Shown here piece by piece: positions 25,265 through 33,288 of a stretch of 64,000 bases of DNA (the first letter of the stretch is position 1; each line of letters starts with the position of its first letter). Origin of the DNA: Nitrosopumilaceae archaeon (GTDB lineage: Archaea; Thermoproteota; Nitrososphaeria; Nitrososphaerales; Nitrosopumilaceae); the NCBI GenBank assembly GCA_028279545.1, contig JANQNN010000012.1, forward strand, positions 62,001 through 126,000, written 5' to 3'. The position numbers and the translations under genes were made by a program. The notes under the pieces were generated by a model. That model was not told where the DNA came from. It ran no database searches and saw only the letters and a list, made by a program, of their open reading frames with translations.

Positions 25265-27934
25265 ATGCATATTGATAAGGTCTTGCTTTTGGGAATTCTT
25301 TCAATTTTCATAGCCGAATCTGCGTACGCCCAATCAGAAAATATTCCAGATTTTTTCAACTCTTATCCCGTTATACTTTCTTCTGATGGAGATTTAGAGG
25401 AAAATCCTGAATTTTTTAATAATAATACATCTGAAGACTTTGCTCAGGATCATTTTGCTCAAAACCAAGAGCCTTTTGATTTTGATTCTGCCTTTGTTTC
25501 TTCTCATTCTGGTACTGGCTCTGTTGTTTTGGAAGGAATAATTCGTGACAGTGATTCAAATCCAGTATCTGATCTAAACATTAACCTATTTGGAACTATG
25601 AACCCTTCAAGAACCTTTTCAAACTCTGAGGGATATTACTCTCTAAAAAATGAACCCGAAACATATGGCCTATTTTTGCAATCCCTTTCACACAATAATT
25701 TTCCAAATTTCCCCAACCATTTTAACTTGCTTTCATCAAGTTTGCACCTTACAAGCAACACTGTCCAAGATTTAACAATTCCAAACATTTCACTTGATGT
25801 AACCGTAATAGATCAAAAAGGAAATCCAATTAACGACTCGACAATCACAGCAGTTGGAAAAGAATATAGTTCCAAGGAGGTAGCTGAAAATTTGGATTTT
25901 TATTATTATTTTAGAGAAACTGCTCAAACAGACCAATTTGGAAAAACTTCTCTCAATCTTTTTCCATCATCAGAAGTTAAATTTGTGATAATGCCACCTG
26001 ATAGTAGCAAATTATCCCCATTCCTTGTTTTCTTACCTGTTTACAATGACTCAGAAATTATCATTAAATACCCAACTCCTGTAAAGTTTGAAGGAACTAT
26101 AGATAATAAACAAGGTTCAAAAATTTCCGATCTTTTAGTTTTTCTTTATAGCGATTTGAACAAATTCTATGACTTAACAGATTCAAATGGGAACTATTTT
26201 GTCGATGTTGTCCCTGGAAATCATAACTTGTATTTGCTTGGATACCCTGATTATGATTATCCAAATTTGCCAGCGGTATTTGGGTTTCATTCCACTGACT
26301 TCGTAAAATTTTCAAAAGATAAAATTCTGGATTTAACTTTGCCAACAGTTTCACTAGATGTGACTGTTTTAGATTTTGAAGGAAACCCAGTAATCGGTTC
26401 ATCAATTACTGCAAGTGGGGAGGAATTAAAATCAAAAAATTTATCACCAGAAATTGAATTTAATTATCATTTCAGTGATAGTTCCCTAACAAATGATTCT
26501 GGAAAAACCTCGCTTGATTTACTTCAGTCCGGGGAAATAACCGTAACGATAATTCCTCCTAACGGAAGCAATCTAAAACCTTTACATCAAAATGGATTGT
26601 CTCTTTTTGAAAACGATGAAAGAGCCTTTGTTTTAGAATCAAATAGCATCGAAAATATTTCCAACAACCCAATTGTTAGAATACCATTGGGATCTGGAAT
26701 TCCTGGATGTGAGACTCTTTCTATATGCTTTATTCCCTATGATTTACAGGTTTATAGAGGTTCCACTGTAATTTGGTCCAATGACGATACATCAACTCAT
26801 ACCGTAACTGCTGGAACCGCATCAGGTGGCCCTTCGGGAAAGTTTGATAGTAGTTTGTTTTTGACAGGAACAACTTTTTCACATACTTTTGAAAATATTG
26901 GTGTGTTTGAGTATTTCTGCATGATTCATCCCTGGATGAATGGCAAAGTAACAGTCTCTGAAAAACCTTTCAAAGAATCTTCAGGCGGAAACGAATGGGA
27001 TACAAGGCCTACCTTTGGAGAAAGCCACGAGACAGAAAACCAACTAATTGTTGAAAACGGTTTTACCTTTAATTCAAATCAGTTTACACTTACTGATAAC
27101 CACCATACTGACTTTGACCAACAATCCATTCTTGTTGGTACTACAAACTCGTTTTCTGCAAAAGTCTATGCTGATAAGAAATTAAAAGTCCAAGAGTTTC
27201 TGTTTGGGATTCCAAATGTAGGTGAATCTCACTTGGCAGAATTAGGAGTAGAGGTATGGTATGACAATGATGGAAATATTGAGGACATTAGGGTAAATCA
27301 AAAATCAAATGTAATCGATGAAACTTCATTAATAGTAAGTCATGACAAGACCAAATGTGCATCATCTGACATAGAATCAAAATGTGACACAACCAAGGTA
27401 TCTATGACCTTTTTGGAACCGCTAAAGGATAATGTTATGGCAATAAAGGCAATTGATTTCAAGAATCGTGACCAGCGAACATATCTTAATGACGGGTTTG
27501 ATGTTTCTGGTGAATCACTAAATCCAATGAAGATAAAGATGATTCCATCTACAATTAAAAATGAAGGACTGCTCAAGGTAACCCAAGTTGAAAAATACAG
27601 TACATATTGGATTACTGAAGATGGACGAATATTTGAGATGAACAGCTTTGGTTCATTCAAGCAAGTAAATCCAAAGTTTGAACGTTTCTCAGATTCTGGA
27701 AATGCCTTTACAAGAATGCATTCTGATTTTGATAAAATAGTTGATTATGAAAAAGAAAGAGCACAAGATGTATTTGACTCTACCAAAATAATCTCAGAAT
27801 TGCCGGATAGCTTTGATTATCATTTTGAAATTACTGAGAGAATGAATGATGAGATAAAACGAGAAATGACTAAACAAGAAAATATTGCAAAAAAGATTCT
27901 GGATAGGATGGATATGCAGACACGGCATCATTAG
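25265..27934 (+). CDS. large secreted protein with Cna-B-like repeats and plastocyanin domain
   Basis: 889 residues, signal peptide about 1-22 (ends AYAQS). Repeated beta domains follow: two carboxypeptidase-regulatory-like units (LEGIIRDSDSNPVSDLNINL; FEGTIDNKQGSKISDLLVFL) each followed by a Cna-B-like unit (SLDVTVIDQKGNPINDSTIT; SLDVTVLDFEGNPVIGSSIT). Near residues 480-570 is a type I copper domain with the ligand set H (STHTVTAG) and C-x4-H-x4-M (EYFCMIHPWMNG). The C-terminal 320 residues are a further domain ending in a coiled helix. It sits 109 bp after the subtilase and likely binds copper at the surface; a substrate of the protease is possible. Confidence 0.85.
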   Translation: MHIDKVLLLGILSIFIAESAYAQSENIPDFFNSYPVILSSDGDLEENPEFFNNNTSEDFAQDHFAQNQEPFDFDSAFVSSHSGTGSVVLEGIIRDSDSNPVSDLNINLFGTMNPSRTFSNSEGYYSLKNEPETYGLFLQSLSHNNFPNFPNHFNLLSSSLHLTSNTVQDLTIPNISLDVTVIDQKGNPINDSTITAVGKEYSSKEVAENLDFYYYFRETAQTDQFGKTSLNLFPSSEVKFVIMPPDSSKLSPFLVFLPVYNDSEIIIKYPTPVKFEGTIDNKQGSKISDLLVFLYSDLNKFYDLTDSNGNYFVDVVPGNHNLYLLGYPDYDYPNLPAVFGFHSTDFVKFSKDKILDLTLPTVSLDVTVLDFEGNPVIGSSITASGEELKSKNLSPEIEFNYHFSDSSLTNDSGKTSLDLLQSGEITVTIIPPNGSNLKPLHQNGLSLFENDERAFVLESNSIENISNNPIVRIPLGSGIPGCETLSICFIPYDLQVYRGSTVIWSNDDTSTHTVTAGTASGGPSGKFDSSLFLTGTTFSHTFENIGVFEYFCMIHPWMNGKVTVSEKPFKESSGGNEWDTRPTFGESHETENQLIVENGFTFNSNQFTLTDNHHTDFDQQSILVGTTNSFSAKVYADKKLKVQEFLFGIPNVGESHLAELGVEVWYDNDGNIEDIRVNQKSNVIDETSLIVSHDKTKCASSDIESKCDTTKVSMTFLEPLKDNVMAIKAIDFKNRDQRTYLNDGFDVSGESLNPMKIKMIPSTIKNEGLLKVTQVEKYSTYWITEDGRIFEMNSFGSFKQVNPKFERFSDSGNAFTRMHSDFDKIVDYEKERAQDVFDSTKIISELPDSFDYHFEITERMNDEIKREMTKQENIAKKILDRMDMQTRHH

Positions 27935-27990
27935 GAAATTTAATATGAATTTTTATTCATAAATTTACCATGGATTACTAAGATTCTTTG

Positions 27991-28027
27991 GATACAATGA
28001 AAAATACTCTGAATTTTTCATTGTATC
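27991..28027. repeat. perfect 15-bp stem-loop after the plastocyanin-domain gene
   Basis: GATACAATGAAAAAT, a 7-nt loop and its exact inverse ATTTTTCATTGTATC. The stem extends further outward with one mismatch. It lies 57 bp after the stop of the 889-residue gene. Perfect stems of this length are unusual in this AT-rich intergenic DNA; it may end the transcript, stabilise it or mark a small mobile remnant. Confidence 0.7.
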
Positions 28028-28173
28028 TAAATTTTGGAATTAAAATAATCACCAAAAAACTTCAAATCCTGTGGATTCACGCCTAGTCTTTTGAGGGTGT
28101 TAAACTAATTTCACAAATCCCGCCGAGGAGGGCCAATCAAAATAGATAAAAAATTTCAAGCGTAAAGACTCCA

Positions 28174-28308
28174 ATGAAAGAATTAATTTCATTTTTAGAA
28201 GAGATTGGAAATTCTGGAAATCATTGGATGGATTATCATATCATAATGGGAAAAATTAATTCTTACCAGAAAAAGTATAAAATCAAAATTAGTCTTTTTG
28301 TAGAATGA
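28174..28308 (+). CDS. possible 44-residue protein
   Basis: An ATG-started frame in the 517-bp gap between 27934 and 28452, encoding an amphipathic helix (MKELISFLEEIGNSGNHW) and a basic tail (INSYQKKYKIKISLFVE). I do not recognise it and the ribosome-binding region is unremarkable, so this is a weak call. Just upstream, 28096-28135 contains a G/C-richer stretch (CCGCCGAGGAGGGCC) that also resembles no known gene. Confidence 0.35.
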   Translation: MKELISFLEEIGNSGNHWMDYHIIMGKINSYQKKYKIKISLFVE

Positions 28309-28360
28309 TTTTTCAGCTTTGATAAATTAGATAAATTCAAAAATAATAATAAAAATTGGT

Positions 28361-28430
28361 TTTTCAGGCTTATCTGCGTCTCATTTTATCCCCAATTTAG
28401 TGGGTGAATCCCCGTGGGCCCATTTTTATC
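28361..28430 (+). repeat. dispersed intergenic repeat, copy A
   Basis: About 70 bp beginning TTTTCAGGCTTATCTGCGTC and containing GAATCCCCGTGGGCCCAT near its end, ending 21 bp before the start of the secreted deiminase gene. Related copies lie at 29595-29689 and 30531-30598 in the same orientation. The GGGCCC core stands out in AT-rich surroundings. Confidence 0.75.
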
Positions 28431-28451
28431 TTTGAATGTTTTTTCTAAGCT

Positions 28452-29594
28452 ATGAGAATCCCATTTTTTTTATTTTTTAGCGTATTGTTTTTTGGCACTT
28501 TTGGTATTTCAGATGCTTTTGCTGCTGAAAATGACAAGATCTGTGTTGATAAAGTGTTTATGGAAAGTAAAAATGGTAGACTTGCCTGTGTAACTCCATC
28601 AACTGCTGAAAAACTTGTAGAACGTGGATGGGGAATTATGTTAGATAAACCCATGAAAAATAATGACAAATCAGTTGTAGTGATGGTTGCACCATCAATT
28701 AATGAAGAATATTATAAAGACGTATTTTCAGAAATTATCGAATATGATATCAATACCGTCAATACTATCTATGGAAAAGATAATGTTGTCTTACTTGTAG
28801 ATGAGGCAACAAAGCATTTGTTTGAAGGACAAATTCCAGATGATGTTATTCGTGTATCTAATGTTGCTGATATTTGGATTCGTGATTTTGGAACAGTATC
28901 TACTATAACTGAGGTAAAGTTTGATTACAAACCTCAATATCTAGAAAATGATGATTCTGTCTGGATTGATACTAGCTATAGAGATTGGTTTGTTGCAAAG
29001 AATCTTTCTAGTAAAAAATCTAATTTAATTTTGGATGGTGGTAATCTTGTCTTTAATGGAGAAGATAAAGCAATTACAACTGTTAGAGTTTTTGAAGATA
29101 ATCCGCGATATTCTGAATCAGAAATTGATTCAATGCTAAAAGAACTTCTAGAGGTAACTGAAATTGCATATCTTCCTGAAGAAGAAGGTGACATCACGGG
29201 ACATTCAGATGGAATGGCTATGTGGACAGAATCTGATAAATTGCTAGTTAATGAATATCAAGAACCATTTAGAAGTCAAGTTTTATTGGAACTTGAAAAT
29301 TCTTTTTCTGATATTGAGATAGTTGAGATTCCCTATGATCTTCAGACCGAATTTTGGAGAGAATGGCCTTCTGCATGTGGTTATTATCTCAATTCACTAG
29401 TAACTGAGGATTACATCTATGTTCCAGTTTATGGTTTGGATAAAGATCAACAAATCTTAGAGTTGATACAGTCACATGCTAGCAAACAAGTTGTTAGTAT
29501 TGATGCCTCTAATGTTTGTTTTATGGGTGGAAGTGTTAGATGTCTAACCTGGACTACAGATGGAATCAATGCTGAAAAAATTCTTGAAAAATAA
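28452..29594 (+). CDS. secreted agmatine/peptidylarginine deiminase-family enzyme
   Basis: 380 residues with a signal peptide (about 1-24, ends DAFAAE). A short N-terminal domain (DKICVDKVFMESKNGRLACV, TPSTAEKLVERGWG) of the type I associate with thaumarchaeal exported proteins precedes the catalytic domain. The deiminase residues are present: D145 (WIRDFG), H251 (GHSDGM) and the nucleophile C364 (GGSVRCLTW), plus LDGGNLV. Family members hydrolyse agmatine or protein/peptide arginine to citrulline-type products and ammonia. An exported version could release ammonia outside the cell, a useful product for an ammonia oxidiser (inference). It lies between repeats A and B. Confidence 0.88.
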   Translation: MRIPFFLFFSVLFFGTFGISDAFAAENDKICVDKVFMESKNGRLACVTPSTAEKLVERGWGIMLDKPMKNNDKSVVVMVAPSINEEYYKDVFSEIIEYDINTVNTIYGKDNVVLLVDEATKHLFEGQIPDDVIRVSNVADIWIRDFGTVSTITEVKFDYKPQYLENDDSVWIDTSYRDWFVAKNLSSKKSNLILDGGNLVFNGEDKAITTVRVFEDNPRYSESEIDSMLKELLEVTEIAYLPEEEGDITGHSDGMAMWTESDKLLVNEYQEPFRSQVLLELENSFSDIEIVEIPYDLQTEFWREWPSACGYYLNSLVTEDYIYVPVYGLDKDQQILELIQSHASKQVVSIDASNVCFMGGSVRCLTWTTDGINAEKILEK

Positions 29595-29689
29595 TTTTCA
29601 AACCTACCTGCGTCCATTATTTTCCCCAATTTGATAGGTAAGTCCCGTGGGCCCATTTTTGTACCCAATTTGGTGGGTGAATCCCCATG
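29595..29689 (+). repeat. dispersed intergenic repeat, copy B (one and a half units)
   Basis: Begins TTTTCAAACCTACCTGCGTC right at the stop of the deiminase gene, with CCCGTGGGCCCATTTTTGTA, then a partial second unit (CCCAATTTGGTGGGTGAATC) to 29689. It parallels copy A base for base over most of its length; the second partial unit suggests local tandem duplication. Confidence 0.75.
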
Positions 29690-29740
29690 AAGTTGAATTA
29701 TGCACATTTTTGTTAAATGAATTAAGACTCAAAATTTGTT

Positions 29741-30496
29741 TTAATCACTGTTTTCTTCGTTTTTCTTTTTATTGAATTTGTTGTATCCTTCTTGGTTGTA
29801 TCCATCTTTGTCGTAACCTAGGTGATTATATCCTAGTCTATCATACCCCCTACTATCAAATCCATCTTCGTCAAATCCGTCTAAATCATACCCATTTTCA
29901 TCGTATCCATTTTCATCATACCCTTTCCTATCATACCCATTTTCATCAAATCCGTCTTTGTTATAACCGCCTTTGTCGTATCCTTTTTTGTCATACCCGT
30001 CTATGTCATAACCGTCTTTGTTAAACCCGTTTTTGTTATAACCGTCTTTGTTAAACCCGTTTTTGTTAAAACCATCTATGTTAAAACCATCTTTGTCGTA
30101 TCCTTTTTTGTTAAACCCATCTTTATCAAAAGCAATCTTTGTATCGATGTGAATTCCATCTAGAGAAAAACCTCGGATATCATACCCATTTCTGTCGTAT
30201 CCTTTTTTGTCGTATCCTTTTTTGTTAAAACCATCTTTGTTGTAACCCTTGATATCAAATCCATCTTCGTCATACCCTTCTTTGTACCCGTTTTTGTCGT
30301 ATCCTTTTTTATCAAATCCTTTTTTGTTAAACCCTTTTTTGTTAAACCCTTTTCTGTCGTATCCTTTTTTGTTGTATCCATTCCTATCGTATCCATCTTT
30401 ATCATAGCCCTCTCTGTCGAACCCTTTTTTGTCATACCCATCTAGGTCATATCCATGCTCATCAAACGTATGAGTAAATCTATCAAACAACCCCAT
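29741..30496 (-). CDS. pentapeptide-repeat protein, ([YF][DN]xxG)n
   Basis: 251 residues, about 45 repeats of a five-residue unit of form [Y/F][D/N]-x-x-G (for example YDKDG, FNKKG, YDENG), interrupted once near the middle by a non-repeat block (IHIDTKIA) and with one four-residue unit (YKEG). The start (MGLFDRFTHTFDEHG) has no signal peptide. Such YDxxG proteins are known from scattered bacteria, archaea and eukaryotes, but I know no function. Regular Gly with alternating aromatic and Asp/Lys residues suggests a solenoid or a charged self-assembling fibre, perhaps calcium-binding through the Asp residues (inference). It lies between repeats B and C. Confidence 0.8.
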   Translation of the reverse strand: MGLFDRFTHTFDEHGYDLDGYDKKGFDREGYDKDGYDRNGYNKKGYDRKGFNKKGFNKKGFDKKGYDKNGYKEGYDEDGFDIKGYNKDGFNKKGYDKKGYDRNGYDIRGFSLDGIHIDTKIAFDKDGFNKKGYDKDGFNIDGFNKNGFNKDGYNKNGFNKDGYDIDGYDKKGYDKGGYNKDGFDENGYDRKGYDENGYDENGYDLDGFDEDGFDSRGYDRLGYNHLGYDKDGYNQEGYNKFNKKKNEENSD

Positions 30497-30530
30497 GACA
30501 GAATTTTATAAATTCAAATCAGATAAGCAT

Positions 30531-30598
30531 TTTCACGCCTAACTACATCTCATTTCATTCCTATAACAGTAGCTGAATCCCCGTGAGCCCATATTTCT
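30531..30598 (+). repeat. dispersed intergenic repeat, copy C (most diverged)
   Basis: Begins TTTCACGCCTAACTACATCT and contains GAATCCCCGTGAGCCCAT. It sits between the starts of the pentapeptide-repeat gene and the dehydrogenase gene. A short related TTCACGCCTA also occurs near 28076, about 285 bp before copy A. Confidence 0.65.
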
Positions 30599-30694
30599 TC
30601 AACTTTGATTTTTTTCAGGAGTTTTCAAAGTTTATAGATAAAAAAATCATTTATGAGCCAAAAAATTCTAGTTGTTTAAAGGGTAAGAATTAGA

Positions 30695-31645
30695 ATGAAG
30701 GCAACAAATTTTGATGGAGAAAAACTCCAATACATTACTGATTATCCAAAACCAAAATCCGAAGAAACATTAGTGAAGGTTAGTTTGGCAGGAATTTGTG
30801 GAACGGATCTTGAAATTCTACAAGGATATATGAATTACGACGGAATTTTGGGACATGAATTTGTCGGAGTAGTTGAAGATTCACAGAATAAAGAATTAAT
30901 CGGCAAGAGAGTAGTTGGTGAAATTAATGTTGGATGCGGTAAATGTTCTTCATGCAAAACCGGCTTAGAAAGGCATTGTCCAGACCGCACAGTTCTTGGA
31001 ATTCTGAATAGAAATGGTGCATTTGCTGAATACTTGTCATTACCTGAAAAAAATTTACATGTGATTCCTGATTCAATTTCTGATGAACAAGCAGTTTTTA
31101 TCGAGCCCTTAGCTGCTGCCTTTGAAATCAAAGAACAAGTAAAAATCAAATCTGATTGGAATATAGCAATAATTGGCGATGGTCGTCTTGCTCAGCTCAT
31201 AGCTGCAGTGTTATCGCTTTCTTCAAAAAAAATTATTTGTTTTGGAAAGCATCAAAACAAGCTTTCAAAATTACAAAAGCTTGGCTTGCAGACAAAAATT
31301 GGAATAGATGAAATTGATGAAAAAAAATTTGATCTAGTTATAGAGGCAACTGGAAGCAATTCAGGATTTGATGATGCAATGAGACTGATAAGACCCCGTG
31401 GAACGGTGGTTTTAAAATCCACCATTGCTTCAAAAAAGAATCTAGACCTAACTTTAACTATTATTAATGAAATAACTTTGGTCGGTTCTAGATGTGGTCT
31501 ATTTTCGCCAGCAATCAATGCATTAGCAACAGGAGTAATCTCAGTAGAAAATCTAATTGATTCGACATTTGCTTTGGAACAATATGAGAAAGCATTTGAA
31601 AAGGCCAAAAAATCAGATAGTCTTAAGGTATTACTAAAACCTTGA
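30695..31645 (+). CDS. zinc-type medium-chain alcohol dehydrogenase
   Basis: 316 residues. The catalytic zinc site is visible as GICGTD (Cys about 32), the GHEF (His about 53) and EP (Glu about 127); the structural zinc loop is CGKCSSCKTGLERHC (about 76-90). The Rossmann part is IAIIGDGRLAQLIAAVLSLS (about 146-165). The length is normal. It would oxidise an alcohol or polyol with NAD(P); the acidic or basic specificity residue is not clear. Promoter region lies downstream of repeat C. The next gene starts 24 bp later and may be co-transcribed. Confidence 0.9.
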   Translation: MKATNFDGEKLQYITDYPKPKSEETLVKVSLAGICGTDLEILQGYMNYDGILGHEFVGVVEDSQNKELIGKRVVGEINVGCGKCSSCKTGLERHCPDRTVLGILNRNGAFAEYLSLPEKNLHVIPDSISDEQAVFIEPLAAAFEIKEQVKIKSDWNIAIIGDGRLAQLIAAVLSLSSKKIICFGKHQNKLSKLQKLGLQTKIGIDEIDEKKFDLVIEATGSNSGFDDAMRLIRPRGTVVLKSTIASKKNLDLTLTIINEITLVGSRCGLFSPAINALATGVISVENLIDSTFALEQYEKAFEKAKKSDSLKVLLKP

Positions 31646-31669
31646 ATATTAGTTTAAAATCTATTTGGT

Positions 31670-32023
31670 GTGGGTTTAAAGGAAAAATTTTCCATTAAAG
31701 AAAAACAAGAATCAATTACAAAGGCAGTCAAAAAAGAAGCAAAATCTGAATACCGTGAAGACAAAAAACAAGTCCTAGGACAGGCAAAACGAATCAAAAA
31801 ATTATGGCAAAGTAAAGAAGTCGTTCAACTAAAAACAGATGCAATTGCTGTTCTATACAAGAAAAGAGGATATGAGGACAAATTTTTTGAAGAATTTGAA
31901 AAAATTACAAAAGAAGGATATCAATTAGTCCTAATGGAACCAGTAAAAGCTCTAAATGCTGGATCTATTGATATTCAAATTGGTATCTATTATTACTTCC
32001 AACACAGTAAATTCATCAATTGA
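31670..32023 (+). CDS. small cytosolic basic protein, unknown
   Basis: 117 residues from a GTG. The first half is a strongly basic helix (KEKQESITKAVKKEAKSEYR, KKQVLGQAKRIKKLWQSKE); the second half is an alpha/beta domain (GYEDKFFEEFEKITKEGYQL, VLMEPVKALNAGSIDIQIGI, YYYF). I do not recognise the family. It follows the dehydrogenase gene closely, so is probably in its operon. A fold related to nucleic-acid binding is possible because of the basic helix, but not shown. Confidence 0.6.
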   Translation: MGLKEKFSIKEKQESITKAVKKEAKSEYREDKKQVLGQAKRIKKLWQSKEVVQLKTDAIAVLYKKRGYEDKFFEEFEKITKEGYQLVLMEPVKALNAGSIDIQIGIYYYFQHSKFIN

Positions 32024-32064
32024 TATTCAGAGTTTTAATTGGAAGACTATTTGACTAAAATAAA

Positions 32065-32166
32065 TTATTCTGGATCATCCTGTTCTCTATCTTTTCCACA
32101 ATGAGGACAAATTCTCTGACTTTGCCATAATTCCTTTCCACAATTTCTACATGATTGGGGTTTCAT
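32065..32166 (-). CDS. 33-residue zinc-ribbon mini-protein
   Basis: An ATG-started frame with two knuckles: CRNCGKEL and CPHCGKDR, ten residues apart, ending in an acidic tail (EQDDPE). This is a single zinc ribbon with nothing added. It is transcribed opposite to its neighbours. Zinc-ribbon minis are common in archaea as adaptors for RNA or ribosome factors. Confidence 0.7.
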   Translation of the reverse strand: MKPQSCRNCGKELWQSQRICPHCGKDREQDDPE

Positions 32167-32268
32167 GAATTGGTTACGGCAAATTTGGATTTAAGACGTT
32201 TTATCCCATAGTAATTCAAAAATTTTTTCAAGATATTCTTTTATTTTATTAATATCTGAACTGATTTG

Positions 32269-33246
32269 ATGAAATTCACCAAAGTTGAGCCTGCATATAC
32301 CACAAAAGATGGCTGCAGGTTGGTTTGGGAAGGTGAAAATGAAGATGATACTGATACTGTAATTCTCAATAAAAACGAGCTCGAATCGCTTGTTGAGATT
32401 CTAAAAAAAGATGTTTCAGGAAAAATTCACTTGGAAGATTTGGCTAGCTCTATTATGGTAAATTCTGATGTTACTCAATTTGATTTACAAGGACATAGGC
32501 CTCTGGAGGCAGATACTTTTGATTTACAAAAAAAAGTTTTAGAATTTGCTAAAATTCCACATCAGCCAAAATATGTGCATATTAGTTCTAAGGAATTTTA
32601 TCCCTCAGTCTGGATTAGAAAGGAACAAAAAGACGAACGCTCTGATTTTTCTCCAAAAAGAACTCCACAAAAACCATCACTTTTACAAGCTATTTTATCA
32701 TCAAAACCTGAAAAGACTTCCAAGACCCAATCTGAAACTGATATTTTTAGAATATTCTCAACAAGGCGCTCCACTAGAAAATTTAAGAAAAGTAAGGTAG
32801 AGGATTGGAAGATAGATAAAATTCTAGCAGCTGCAGATACTGCTCCTACTGCGGGAAACTTTCAAGGCTTGAAGATTTTTTATGTAAAAAATTCTTCCAC
32901 CAAAGAAGCACTCGTTGAGGCTGCAAACAAGCAACCTTATGTAAATGCCCCGTTGGTTTTGGTTTTTTGTATGGATCCTGAACGAGTCAAGCTAAAATTC
33001 CCTCAAGATATTTTGGACAAGTTTTCCCTTCAAGATGCTACTTTAGCAGCAGCCTATGCACAAATCGCAGCAGCTGGGTTGGGATTAAGTTCAATATGGA
33101 TTGGAATGCTTGATGAAAAAAAGGTTCAAACAATTTTAGGAACAGAATTGAAACCTTCATCCATTCTTTGCATAGGATATCCTGAAAAGAAAAGACCTCC
33201 TAAATCAAGAAGAAAACTCAAAGAGCTAATTGAGGTAATTGAATAA
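32269..33246 (+). CDS. nitroreductase-family protein with N-terminal extension
   Basis: 325 residues from the ATG at 32269. The C-terminal half (about 158-315) is a nitroreductase domain: FSTRRSTRKFKKSKV (FMN-phosphate site), APTAGNFQ, VNAPLVLVFC, DATLAAAYAQIAAAGLGLSS (dimer helix), ILCIGYPEKKRPP. These FMN enzymes reduce nitro groups, quinones or related compounds. The N-terminal 155 residues are unusual: a beta-rich piece (VEPAYTTKDGCRLVWEGEN, VILNKNELESLVEIL) of unknown fold, followed by a linker. Typical nitroreductases lack it. Confidence 0.85.
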   Translation: MKFTKVEPAYTTKDGCRLVWEGENEDDTDTVILNKNELESLVEILKKDVSGKIHLEDLASSIMVNSDVTQFDLQGHRPLEADTFDLQKKVLEFAKIPHQPKYVHISSKEFYPSVWIRKEQKDERSDFSPKRTPQKPSLLQAILSSKPEKTSKTQSETDIFRIFSTRRSTRKFKKSKVEDWKIDKILAAADTAPTAGNFQGLKIFYVKNSSTKEALVEAANKQPYVNAPLVLVFCMDPERVKLKFPQDILDKFSLQDATLAAAYAQIAAAGLGLSSIWIGMLDEKKVQTILGTELKPSSILCIGYPEKKRPPKSRRKLKELIEVIE

Positions 33247-33288
33247 CAATTTTGGATTAACAGATTGTACCTTGCAAAAAATGGAATT

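Noticed and set aside
28068-28135. T-arm-like TCAAATCC and CAAATCCCGCC near 28.1 kb as a tRNA
   Set aside because: No matching acceptor or anticodon stems could be folded on either strand.
30160-30441. Met/Lys/Thr-rich frame in the pentapeptide-repeat gene
   Set aside because: It is an offset reading of the same DNA repeats; the GYD/FN frame spans the whole region with ordinary start and stop.
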